Positions 22,728-33,342 of a stretch of 64,000 nucleotides of DNA are shown here, in pieces (within the stretch, counting starts at the first letter, position 1; the number at the start of each line of letters is the position of its first letter). The notes under the pieces were generated by a model that was not told the DNA's origin, made no database searches, and saw nothing but the letters and a program-made list of their open reading frames with translations. The position numbers were made by a program, and so were the translations under genes. This stretch comes from Terfezia claveryi (lineage: Eukaryota; Ascomycota; Pezizomycetes; Pezizales; Pezizaceae). The DNA is taken from NCBI GenBank assembly GCA_015179025.1, contig WHUX01000143.1, forward strand, positions 62,001 to 126,000. Reading direction: 5' to 3'.

Positions 22728-23406
22728 TGTAATGGAGAACGTTGTTTCATTGCTTATATAATTGATTATATACTTTTGTATTTCCTATATTACTACTATG
22801 TTATGTAATTAAGCCTCTCGGTTGAAGGACTAGCCTTCTACCACCTCCTATTGCTTTATAAGCGTCCATAGCACGCGGAATTTGCCATGGGAAGTTCTAT
22901 GGCACTTGCCATATGAAGACACCCTTATTATGGCCACGTGATCTCTGTTTAAGGTGTGTGACTCATTACTATGGCCACATGACCATCGTTTAAGGTGTGT
23001 GACTCATTACTATGGCTACATGACCCCTTTTATACAGCGCACCACCTTCTGGTGTGCCACCCTTTTTTGTATTTATTTCCTTAGTCATCAGATCTCAGAG
23101 AAGTATAAATAGGCCGCTGGATTCCCTCTGGAATCCACAGAAAGACAAGAAGCAACTAAGCAAGCACACAGAGCAAGCAAGCCTATATTCCGATCAGATC
23201 AAGATCATATAGCTTAGATAGTACAAATTATATAAGATAGATTACACCAGTTAATTACTGTTCCCTTCAGGAACGTCCCACATAGTAATCTCCCTACTTT
23301 TCTGAGGTCTTACCTCAGTAGAACCGAAATACATAAACATCTATGCCTATAGATATAGATTGTATAAACGGTACCGAATGAATACTGTCTAGTACAATTC
23401 ATTACA
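22728..23406 (+). repeat. A 5' LTR
   Basis: Starts TGTAATGG and ends ATTACA. It contains two tandem gtttaaggtgtgtgactcat units (about 22945-23005), a TATA box tataaat at 23104-23110 and the hairpin ctgaggtcttacctcag near 23303. No tRNA-type primer site follows; the LTR is succeeded by a T run and aactcacttacc. Confidence 0.9.
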
Positions 23407-23633
23407 TTTTTTTTAACTCACTTACCTAATCTTTCCTCTTAAATCCAAAGCCTGATCAACCTTCGGATACCTTTACTACACTCACGCAAGTGTATACAAT
23501 TCGATACCCAAGTGCACATATAAAATCGATATCATTATTCAACTAGCTAGCCAACAAAAAATCCAACAAAGGAGACATCAGACTCTCAACTGCAGTACAT
23601 CAATAAAGACTTAGAAGCAAGCTAAGCAGAGCT

Positions 23634-24236
23634 CTAACGGGCAGTGGTATCCCATATTAAACAATCCCACCCTCGTTCACAACACTTTTCCCAATAAGAT
23701 TGACAACTCATCTTGCACTCCTGGCAACCACCATTACATCTGTACCTGTAAATCCAGTACACCATTGAAAAACCGGCCCCCCAGGTCCCAGGAATAATTG
23801 GTCTAAACAACCAAGTGTCACAATCCCAAGGCTCAAATCTCGCTGCCTCCACTGCAGCCATTTTCTCCAGAAAAGAATTACCTCCATCAGAACCTTCCTT
23901 AGGCCCAGACATCTCTACCAATACCTCTGCGCCCCCAACGTCTACCTCAACACACCAATCAGAAAAAGTGACACTCTTGCCGGAAGAACTAGAACTAGAT
24001 TCTAGACCAGTAGACGAAGAAAAACCAGGACCATAAGAAACATCAGGATCCTGACATCCAGCCTCACCAGCCGCGTGAGCCACTGAGCCAACAGAACCGT
24101 CAGTTGAACGGAGATTATAAGGATCATCAGCCACCACACCATCAGCACAGAAAGGTGCCAAAGAAGAAAAGTAACTCGACGATTGTATTGCATAACCAGC
24201 TGCATTTGGTTGCGGACAGACAACGAAATCAGACAT
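23634..24236 (-). CDS. Divergent antisense ORF of A (200 aa, unknown)
   Basis: The ATG is the complement of 24234-24236. It lies one base away from the gag ATG (24238-24240), so the two start codons are back to back. The intact 200-residue frame starts MSDFVVCPQPNAAGY. It has a Ser-rich stretch (residues about 75-95), KSVTFSDW, a GNSFLEKMAAVEAARFEPWD segment, and a Cys/Trp-rich tail with RYRCNGGC, SCQSYWEKCC and GWDCLIWD. The frame also runs upstream through gag on the antisense side, but MSDF is the natural start. A' keeps the same sequence with few changes, and G has a positional counterpart at 17760. No known family recognised. Antisense accessory ORFs are known in some plant gypsy elements. 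Expression is unproven. Confidence 0.5.
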   Translation of the reverse strand: MSDFVVCPQPNAAGYAIQSSSYFSSLAPFCADGVVADDPYNLRSTDGSVGSVAHAAGEAGCQDPDVSYGPGFSSSTGLESSSSSSGKSVTFSDWCVEVDVGGAEVLVEMSGPKEGSDGGNSFLEKMAAVEAARFEPWDCDTWLFRPIIPGTWGAGFSMVYWIYRYRCNGGCQECKMSCQSYWEKCCERGWDCLIWDTTAR

Positions 24237-24237
24237 A

Positions 24238-26088
24238 ATGGCATCTGAACTTAGTAAGAAGACTAAGAGGTCGAGACGGTTAACTATGTTACCCGAAGAT
24301 ATTAAGAAATTAGTAGAAGAAACTCCCAGAAAGACCAGATTTATAGTTCCTAACACAGAAGGGGAAATAAATCTGCCCATGGATATAGAATTAGGAGAAC
24401 CAGTTGGAGCAGGAACCAAACTATATTTTAGTATGGCTTTACCTCTCGCACCAGAAGAATTTTGGGACAGACATCTTTCAACAATTGAGAAGATTTTGAA
24501 ATATACTCGCTCAATGGGACATGCCCAACAGTATCATCCTGATGATACTTGACTCTTAATGGAAGCTGTAGCAAAACACTACTTATGGCTAACGCCTTAC
24601 CCATTTAAAGAACAAGACTTAGAAATGAACGCATTTTTAAGTAAAGAATTAAAGAAACCTGTGTTTGCACTTTTAAGGAAACCGAATTGGGTAATAAATT
24701 ACTGGGAAGAAATAATAGCATTCATGATGAGCGGCACTTATCTAGAAGAATCAGCACATACCGCGGAGGATTTTTTCAATCCTAGCAGAGAACTTCTAGG
24801 AGCGTTCCTGAGAACACCGAAAGATCAATCGAAAGGCAAAGGTCGAGCACCTGAGACACCAGAAAGGAGGACTGGGTCAGCCAAAGAACCAGACGACAAA
24901 GACCAACCACCAGAAGATATAGAATTACCAGAAGACGATGATGATCTAGATACAGGACTAGACCAATAGAAGCGGAAAACACAAGGAGGAAGACGAGACC
25001 TCGATGATAGCGGAGATGATAGCTCGGACTCTAATAAGGCATCGTTAGTTGCAAGTCAAACTCTTAAAAGAAAATCCAAACAAGGAAAATCAGTTGAATA
25101 CCAGCAATGGGAATATACAACAGGAATGGTCACAATGGGTAACCATAAAGCAACGAATGCTTTAAAAGAAATAAAGATTGATATGCCAGAAGAATTAAGA
25201 GGAGAAGACAAAAAATGGTAAGACTCACAATATTTTGACTCTTGGGCCACAGCAATGCAATGTTGGTTTGTTCTCAAAAGAATAGATTTGGAAGGCGCTT
25301 CAGCTTTGGAAATTGTTGAATTCAGAATGGAAGGAAGTGCACTTACTACTTATAATCAATTCCTAAGAGAAAAAGGAAAGAATGCGACATTCTTTGGTTT
25401 CATACTAGTGCTAAGGGATTTTCTGATACCCTCTACTAGTAAGGACATTTTGTGGAAACGATGGGAGACAGCCACACCATACAAGGACGGACGTCACATG
25501 GGAATTAAACAGTTTGCTAACTGGCTTACTAAAATGCAAATTAAATTGATTGACAAGGATGGCAAACAATCAATATCGCAGGAAGTAAAAAGAAGAAAGT
25601 TTCTTAATCACCTGCCGCCATATATGTCAGCTACATTAATTCCTTTAATCAAAGAAGAATGGTCATATAATTAGCTCATGCATCAAGCGGAGTCATATGA
25701 AGCTTCCAAAAAGGATATTGACCCACCACCCACAACAAATATATCCCGACAACAACACCCTCGGAATGAAAATCAAAGTTACGGTCCACGCAGGGACCAG
25801 AATCAACGACAAAAAATAGGATTTAATTCTAGCAGTAATCCCAACACCAAACCCAACACAGAAAATTGGAAGGACTCAGATTGGGACACCATCACAAAAA
25901 AATTGGATCAGAAGACGAAGATGCAATTAATTAGAGATAAGAAATGTCTATGGTGTTGGAACCCTGGACACTCCTACAAGGACTGTAGGAAACGAAAAAA
26001 TAAGGTACTCATGCGTACAGCCGCACAAGATTTAGCTATACCTATAGCCAGCAATGATAAAAACAACAAGGATAAAATCAAGGAATGA
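24238..26088 (+). pseudogene. A gag with CCHC zinc knuckle
   Basis: One continuous frame from MASELSKKTKRSRR to the zinc knuckle, broken by in-frame stops at 24550 (TGA), 24967 (TAG), 25219 (TAA) and 25672 (TAG). At the last three, A' has CAG, CAA and CAG, so they are C-to-T changes. The core includes the ALTTYNQFLREKGKN and KRRKFLNHLPPYM regions, an acidic Pro-rich linker (about 24840-24960) and the knuckle CLWCWNPGHSYKDC near 25949-25990. Gag packages the element RNA into cytoplasmic particles. The frame ends at TGA 26086-26088, a stop that A' shares. Downstream PR is in the same frame. Confidence 0.8.
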
Positions 26089-26091
26089 CCC

Positions 26092-28298
26092 TTGTCAAGA
26101 CAGGTACCAGATTTTAGCAAGGTATTCGTTAAACCTAACGAACACCCCGCACTAGCTTTAATTGATCTCCAAATGAAGGAAGGAGGCTTAATCAATTCTC
26201 AATTTGTACACCTATACAAAATACCAACTAGAAGTATCGAGAAGAAATCATTAAGTACTATAATTAAAGGCTCAAAAGGAATGATAGACAAAGCTTGTAC
26301 TATCAAACTTGATTGGATAGGTTATGTAGAAGAATGAACATTCTATGTAGCTCATTTAACTGGATGGGACATGATACTAGGAGAACCTGCTCTCAGCAAA
26401 GTGCGAGCAATAATTCCTGCCCATCAGGAACCAGTTACTATCCAACCGGAAAATATTCCTCGATTCCAGCTAAGTGTATAGAAAGGATCTAGAACTATAG
26501 CGAATAGTATAAGATCAGCATATACTCAGGTCAGCTGCGAATCAGTTACAGATTATAGTGAACCGGATAATTGGGAAAATATTAGTGACGCAGAAGAAAC
26601 CGATTCAGAAAGAGAACTCATGACAGCTGTTTCTACGGTACAGAAACAATTCAACCCTGTAACGGAGTTTCCTTTATTATTTCCCAAGACAATTCCACGG
26701 GAATTACCTCATTAAGAAAAATTAATCACTCTATCAAACCAAAAGCAGGAGCTACTTGGATACCAAAATGGCGACCCTCAGGATATCGATTTAGACAACA
26801 AATCCATAACAAATTAGTCGAAGAAGAAGCATCCGGTCGTATATATAGAGTAGAAAATGATACAAATGCTATAGTCATATTCACTATCCCTAAACGAGAT
26901 AAACTGAAAGAAGTCAGACATGTCAATGATTGTCAAGACCGCAATTTAGCCGTCGAACCGGATCACACCCCATTGCCAGATATTAATGAAGCAATTGAAC
27001 TAGTAGCGGAGAATTCCATTTGGACTAAGCTTGATTTAGCCGACGGATTTTTTAATATCAGGAACAATAAAGAATCTGAGCAACACTCTACCTTTTTATG
27101 TTACATGGGATATTTCAGAAGTAGAGTTATGCAACAAGGGGATCGTAACGCACCAGCTACCATGGTTCGCGTTATGCATGAAATTTTTAAAGACATAGTC
27201 TATAAAAATTTAATCATCTATATTGATGATATTATTATATTCTCTAAAACGTATGAAAAACATGTAGAATTATTGAAGAAAGTACTTCAACGTCTACAGG
27301 ATAAGAAATTCTATCTCAAAGAAAGCAAATGCCAGTTCTTTACTCCAAGAGTGGGAATCTTAGGACATGTTTTGACATCAGATAGATTACATGTAGAGCC
27401 GAAGAAGAGGACTACTATATTAACATTTCCAACTCCTACAAGAAAAAAGGATCTTAGAGGATTCCTTGGAATCGTTAATTATCTCAGCGGATTTATTCCT
27501 GACTTGGCATCGTATGCGAGCACCCTATCACAACTGCAAGGAGAAACAAAGAAATGGGAGTGGACAGATACTCATAACACAGCGTTTGAAAAACTCAAGG
27601 AACTCGTGAATTCCCCACATGTTTTAAAACCCTGGAATAATGAATCTACTGAACCCAAATATTTAGTATGTGATGCTAGTGATGTAGGACTAGGATCTTG
27701 GATAGGTCAAGGACCGTTGACGCATATCAGACCATCATGCTTCCACTCTAGAAAATTTAATCCAGTACAACTCAATTATCCTACCTTTCAAAAAGAATTA
27801 TTAGTGATTATTGACTCATTGAAATTTTTTGAAGCACAACTAAGAGGTCACAAGTTCACTATCCTTACCGACCACGAACCGTTAGTAACCTTCCATACTC
27901 AAACACCTGCAAGTCAAAAATTGAGGCGATGGCAAGATTACTTAATGGAATTTGATACAGATATAAAGCATACTGTAGGAAAGGAAAATTTGATAGCAGA
28001 CGCTCTATCAAGAAAGTATAAATACTTGGACACTCCCACCACCGAGGACGATTATATTTCCAACAGCATCGATCCTCCTAACCACACCTACAACCGCAAT
28101 ATCTCTACCAACGCTTTAAGAACTTTCCACTCATCAGAAACCTCTACTCAGAACAATATGGTTTCTCGAGGAGCTATCAATTTCAAGCATGTCGACAGCG
28201 ACTTCAATAAATGTCGTGGAAGAGCCAAAGAACTTGACACCATATCTTCTGTCCATACTTCGAGGGCATCCCAGACGAAGAAAGCGAATATGACATGA
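26092..28298 (+). pseudogene. A pol, part 1: protease, RT and RNase H
   Basis: PR-like sequence (LALIDLQMKEGG, with no clear D-S/T-G) continues past a TGA (26335) shared with A' and a TAG (26479). A one-base deletion near 26710 relative to A' shifts the frame, after which RT is open from about 26715 to 28298. RT shows KLDLADGFFNI, QQGDRNAPAT (a fungal variant of the usual MPFGL-NAP motif) and catalytic YIDD near 27220. RNase H shows LVCDASDVGLG, KELLVI, LTDHEPL and ADALSRK. A Ser/Asn-rich tail follows and ends at a TGA overlapping the next ATG (ATGA). Copying the RNA into DNA is the family role. Confidence 0.8.
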
Positions 28299-29512
28299 TG
28301 AAGGAAGAAGAGTCCTCAAATGACGAGACTCTATCTACTATACCAGAAGAAGTATTCAGCGGGTATGATCGTGTACCCAATATAAACAAGAACAAACCCT
28401 TAATAGTTCTTGGACTAAGATATAGGCCTCCATCTTCTGAAAATGTTCAACAAAAATCTCTCACTCCCGAAGAAGCGAAGGAAATTGCTATCGACTTGGC
28501 TCATAGCAATTGGCAACAACACAAAAGGATGCACTGGTCCTTTTGCCGTGATTTTTACTGTCCAGTTCATGGCAGCTCCCACGCCATGAACAACCGCATG
28601 TTCACCGTCGAAACATGTGCAATCTGCAACCACCATGGACATGGCAGTTTGAACTGTGACCTGATAGCCTCAGTCCTTAAGAAGGAGAAGGAATTCCTTA
28701 CGACTCGTATTGCACATATCTTATCCGCAAATGAGCCTCAAAAGAAACTAGCACCAGTACAACAAACGCCAGCTTATCCACCTCCACCAGCTCTTAGCCG
28801 TGAAGAAGCTATCCAGGAAATCGGAGAATGGGCAAAAAGATAGATTACAAACAAGCCGACACGACCTACTCTCCAACCCAGCATTCAGTTCAGTAACCCT
28901 ACCGAACAGATGACCAACCGACAAATGGAACAGGAGATCATAGGTACTCCTGTTGTCCCACAACAACCATAGAATGCACCTCAACAACCAGCTGCAACCG
29001 CTAGCAGCAGTAATACAATTCCAATCAACACCGCCGCCGTCACTACTCGTTCTAAAAAGAGAGTAGCCATTGACAAAGATTCACCCTCCTTCATTCAAGA
29101 TACCAAGACCTCCAGACAGCATTGTGATTTCTGTAAGTTCTCAGGACATAATGCTTCTACATGCAAGGAGAAGAAACCCACCATCAATAACTTCAACGTA
29201 AGGATCGAACAGACCCTCAACAAGCTCATTGAAGAGAAACACATCAGCAACGGATGGGAAGACGACAAGGACTACTTTATCACACAGTGGCTTGACCAAG
29301 GTACAGGCATGAAAGCTGCATATCAATCATATATGAGAGTATGTCCTATCTGGAAGAACTACTATAATACCTTGGTGAACTGTAAGGACATCACGAAAGA
29401 TTTTTCCTCGCCTCAACACCCCTCTAGGCCTCCTGACGGACTATACCAACCCTTTGGATGCCTGGTCGCCCCATGCGCCGTAACGGCCACCTGGTCGCCC
29501 TATGCGCCGTAA
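28295..29512 (+). pseudogene. A extra ORF with two CCHC zinc knuckles
   Basis: Begins at an ATG overlapping the RNase H stop (ATGA) and stays in one frame through two TAGs (28841 and 28970) to 29512. The last 20 or so codons already belong to inserted element X, so the true C-terminus is unknown. Features: an acidic N-terminus (upstream codons PDEESEYD also read in this frame); HWSFCRDFYCPVHGSSH; a first knuckle CAICNHHGHGSLNC; a Pro/Gln-rich linker; a basic patch TTRSKKRV; and a second knuckle CDFCKFSGHNASTC. It lies between RNase H and integrase, where gypsy pol normally has only a linker. It is either an insertion domain of pol after a frameshift or a captured gene for a nucleic-acid-binding protein. 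Not recognised as a named family. Confidence 0.5.
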
Positions 29513-31322
29513 CGGCCACCTGTTGATGCGATCCATGCCCTGACGTTGTACTCAGAAGGTTGGCGCCCTAGAGTTCAGTGTTGTGCAACAGCGCCCTGGC
29601 ACCCTATCTTGTGCATCCGCGCCCTCAAGCCCTATACTGTTTCTGCCCCTAGGTGCCAATCCATAATCATCCAATGTCCAGGTGCTATAAGACCCAGTAT
29701 GCCTCTGTAATGCAGGTGTGCGCCCTGGACAATAACCTGACAGGCAACATGTCCATTCTACTTGGTACACATGGAGAATAATAGTAATAGCAGCCAGGCA
29801 AACGCACTGCAGATAGGGAAAGTCAGGCAGAGGCAGCCAGGTATAAGTAATACATTGCATGCACTAGGTGAACTTGAGCTTCTATATACACTGATGAGCC
29901 ATATTTGTACTTCCACCGAACCATTCCATCATAGATCCCACTAGGACTCTGTCTTGCATATATGCCTCCCACAATCCAGCCGTTCCCAGACCTCAGCAGT
30001 CTCCAAAGTAGTAACCGCCTCGCTGATGTAGTTATCCACTGCCACGAGCAACCCCTAGTAGTAGAGCAATTAGCTAGGCAGTCCTACGAAGTCCGCGGAT
30101 TTGCTAGCGAGTCCACGTACCTAGCTATGTCTGTGCATATTGATAGGGGATATCTCGAGAGTCGGGAGTGCACTTGCGGAGTCCTAAGAGCAATTAGCAA
30201 TGCCTCCACATAGAGTCTGCTGGCTTTCTAGCGAGTTCACATACCTAGCTATGTCTAAATATTGATAGGGGATATCTCAGCGGAGTCCTAAGAGAAATTA
30301 GCATTGCCTTCACATAGAGTCCGCTGGTTTCTGGCGAGTTCACGTACCTAGCTATGCCTGTGTCTGCGTACATAGAATGGGGATATCTCGTAACTGCAGT
30401 TTGGGCGTCCTAAGAGCAATTAGCAATGCCTTCATATAGAGTCCGCTGGTTTCTAGCGAGTTCAGTACCTAGCTATGCCTGTGTCTGCGCACATAGATTG
30501 GGGATATCTCGCAACTGCAGTTTGGGCGTCCTAAGAGCAATTAGCAATGCCTTCACATAGAGTCCGCTGGTTTCTGGCGAGTTCAGTACCTAGCTATGCC
30601 TGTGAATATTGATAGGGGATATCTCAGCGGAGTCTTAAGAGAAATTAGCCATGCCTTCACATAGAGTCCGCTGGTTTCTGGCGAGTTCAGTACCTAGCTA
30701 TGCCTGTATCTGTGCACATAGATTGGAGATATCTTGCAACTGCAGTTTGGGCGTCCTAAGAGGAATTAGCAATGCCTTCATATAGAGTCCGCTTGTTTGC
30801 TGGCGAGTTTACGTACCTAGCTATGCCTGTGTCTGCCCATATAGATTAGGGATATCTCGCAACTGCACTTTGGGCGTCCTAAGAGCAATTAACTAGGCCT
30901 TCACATAAACTCCGCGGGTTGTCTGGCGAGTTCACGCACCTGGCTATGTCTGCGCATATAGATGGGGGATATCTCGAGAGTGCACTGGGGGAGTTCTAAC
31001 CTCAGCGCTGGCTGCTTGACCTTCGCCGACTACTGGCTGGCTGCGTTATATGTCATACCTGTGAAAAGAGGGGGTGTACGTGCTCTCGTATTCTGTTGGT
31101 TCACGCAGCCCTGGAAATATGTGTCAGTTGACGCGGCCGGGAAATATGTGTTAATTGGTCTGAAGGCAGATTTGTGCACGCTAGTCTGACAGATCAGCAC
31201 ATGCATGTTTCAGGCTACATATGCCTGCCAGCCGTAGGTTTACCAAAGTGGGTAATAGGTATGGAAGATGAGCACTGATGGCGGGCTTGTTCATATGGAC
31301 TTGTGCATGCAAAAAACTCATG
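29455..31322 (+). mobile_element. X left arm (long inverted repeat)
   Basis: This arm of about 1.86 kb is matched in reverse complement by 46611-47847 plus 54215-54840. The outer 600 bp (29455-30060) are GC-richer and include short antisense-looking ORFs. The inner part (30090-30960) is made of six or seven tandem units of about 105-125 bp with gtccgctggtttctggcgag and acctagctatgcctg. The innermost 300 bp end in the S minisatellite. No transposase is visible. The outer limit is uncertain by tens of bases, and no target duplication could be defined. Confidence 0.7.
30090..30960 (+). repeat. Subterminal tandem repeats of X left arm
   Basis: Units start near 30211, 30317, 30437, 30557, 30660, 30782 and 30905, in two length classes differing in the segment after tagctatg: gtgtctgcgcacatag versus aatattgatagg. 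Mirror arrays are at 46930-47840. A heavily C-to-T version is at 10900-11220. Confidence 0.85.
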
Positions 31323-31327
31323 CTTTT

Positions 31328-31862
31328 TGTAACGAGGGCTATGGGGGACAAGGCGACCAAGGGGTATGCCGGGGAAGTGGCAAGGGGCAATCGCACACGT
31401 AGGAGCGCTACGTGTGTGATCGGGGGAAAGGCTAGGGTAAGACACACATAGGAACGCTACGTGTGTGACCAGGGGGAGGCTGAGACGGGGGGCAAGGGCA
31501 AGAGGCAAGAGAGGCAGAGGGCAAGGGACACGAGACATACGGAAGCGGTTGCCGCGTGTGTCAAGGGAGGCAGCTGGGCTGCAGAGACAAGGCGAGGCAA
31601 GGCAAGGAGGTGCACAAGGGAGATGCACCAATCGTGGAGAGAAGCAAGGCCCTGTATTGGATATACAAGACGTTGGATGGGGATCCAATGAGAGGGCGGA
31701 GAGAGCAAGGTATATATACAGGCTTCCTTCCTGGCCAAGGCCACCGGAAGGAATAAGGTTCCCGAGACCCCTTATCTCGGGAACAGAGATAACAACGATA
31801 TCAATCAACAATAACGAGAGTCGGACGGTCTCAAACCTGGCTAGGAAAGGACAGTTGTGACA
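31328..31862 (-). repeat. B 3' LTR
   Basis: Reads TGTCACAACTGTCC to ...CGTTACA on the minus strand. A TATA box (tatatata, 31711-31718) and a CACACGTAG...CTACGTGTGTG inverted repeat (31394-31418) are visible. Confidence 0.9.
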
Positions 31863-32055
31863 CTATCCCCGCTTTAGGCTCGGAGCCCCAGCGACGAAAG
31901 ACAAGGCAAAAGGCAAGACAAAAACAAACAAACAAAACAGGCGACTAAACCAATAACCCATAACACAACCCCAACGCCAGAAGTACGTACCAACAATAAT
32001 CCCAACAACAACGACAATAACAACCCTAATAACCAATTCCAGGACGACAAGAACA
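31863..32055. other. B 3' untranslated region
   Basis: Between the integrase stop (32056) and the 3' LTR. On the minus strand it is a run of short gtt/gttg repeats, ending in a candidate polypurine tract next to the LTR (plus strand tatccccgcttt, 31864-31876). Confidence 0.6.
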
Positions 32056-33291
32056 TTATTGGGCGGGGCGAGGCTTCCGGAGGTAACGCTGGTGGAACAG
32101 GGTGACCAAGTCCTGTGCGTTTTCCAGGTCCTCTACTGGTTGCCAGGTCGTCTCCTCATCTCCCAGCCATTTGACCTTATATTGCAGGTGCCCATACCTT
32201 CTTCGGGAGTCCAGCACTTCCTCTACCTCCCATTCCTCCTCACCTTCGATAACCACGGGGGGAGGTGGAGGGTGTTTCTGGCCGGGGAGAGGGTCGTCCG
32301 TGGAGGGCTCGATCTCGGAGACATGGACAACTGGGTGGCGTTTGATATCTCTGGGGAACCTCAGGCGGTAAGCGTGAGTGCCCACGGCCCCCAGCACTTC
32401 GAAGGGACCCAGGAACTTATAGTCAAGCTTGCGGGAAGGGCGTTCTGTCCGGAAATGGCGGCTGGAGAGCCAAACCTTGTCTCCTGGCTGGTATCGGGGG
32501 GCTGGTAACCTAGACCCGTTGGCATATTCTGCTTGCCTGACCTGAGCATAACCCAACTCAGTCTTCAGGGTAGAGTGGAGTTCAGAAATCTGCATGGCGA
32601 ACTCCTTGGCTGGGGCATTCTCCCTGGCCTTGCGCAGAGGTGCTAGGGAGTCTACGAACCGAGGGTGCCAGCCATAATTGGCCAGGAATGGGGACGTTTT
32701 CAGCGACTCGGAGAACTGGTTGTTGGCGGCAAATTTGCAGGTTGCTAGCAATGAAACCCAGTTGTTCTGCTGGTAGCTGACGAAGGCCCGCAGATACTGT
32801 TCCATAATCGCATTCATCCTCTCCGATTGGCCGTCCGTCTGGGGGTGGTAAGCTGTTGACAGACGAACTTTGATCCCCAGAAGGTCGCAGAAGGCTTGCC
32901 AGAATTCTGAGGTAAACTGAGGGCCTCGGTCGGACACGATCGATTCAGGGAGGCCATGGTACCGGAATACATTATTGAGGTAGAGGTTGGCTAACTCCGG
33001 AGTGGAGCAGGTATCTCGGCAAGGTATAACATGCCTCATCTTCGTCAACCGATCCACCACCATTAGGATGGCATTGAATCCCGAGTCCTTCGGCAACCCA
33101 GTTACGAAGTCCATGGTCAGGTGTTGCCAGGGCCGATCCGGGATCTCCAGGGGCTTCAAGGTTCCGTAGGGGGCATGACGAGTGGGTTTTGCACACTTAC
33201 AGATATAGCAGTTCCGTATGTACTGTTCTACCTCCTTTCGCTGGTCAATCCATGTGTATTGTCTAGCTAGTAGTTCTAACGTCTTAGCCAC
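32056..33291 (-). CDS. B pol, integrase with chromodomain
   Basis: In frame with the RT segment but separated from it by a TAG (33343-33345); the intervening codons give the HH half of the zinc finger ([14 protein letters not shown]). The listed frame has the CC half (NCYICKCAK), the catalytic D-D-E (TMDFVTGLP, VSDRGPQFTSEF, DGQSERMNAIMEQ), a GPF module (KFLGPFEVLGAVGTHAYRL) and a C-terminal chromodomain (EWEVEEVLDSRRR...YKVKWLG...TTWQPVEDL). Integrase inserts the cDNA into the genome, and chromodomains can steer it to heterochromatin marks. The frame is otherwise intact. Confidence 0.9.
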   Translation of the reverse strand: MAKTLELLARQYTWIDQRKEVEQYIRNCYICKCAKPTRHAPYGTLKPLEIPDRPWQHLTMDFVTGLPKDSGFNAILMVVDRLTKMRHVIPCRDTCSTPELANLYLNNVFRYHGLPESIVSDRGPQFTSEFWQAFCDLLGIKVRLSTAYHPQTDGQSERMNAIMEQYLRAFVSYQQNNWVSLLATCKFAANNQFSESLKTSPFLANYGWHPRFVDSLAPLRKARENAPAKEFAMQISELHSTLKTELGYAQVRQAEYANGSRLPAPRYQPGDKVWLSSRHFRTERPSRKLDYKFLGPFEVLGAVGTHAYRLRFPRDIKRHPVVHVSEIEPSTDDPLPGQKHPPPPPVVIEGEEEWEVEEVLDSRRRYGHLQYKVKWLGDEETTWQPVEDLENAQDLVTLFHQRYLRKPRPAQ

Positions 33292-33342
33292 TTCAGGGTG
33301 ACCTGCAGCCAGGGTATCATGGTGTTCCTTGATCAGCTGCCT

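Noticed and set aside
29440..29520. Exact ends and target duplication of X
   Set aside because: The outer 50-100 bp of the two arms are too diverged to fix the boundary by eye, so no duplication is claimed.
31215..31860. ORFs of up to 198 codons on both strands in the B LTR (and 43949-44684)
   Set aside because: They lie in the LTRs and adjoining leader, are repeated with both LTRs, and show no domain. They are explained by the GC-rich LTR sequence.
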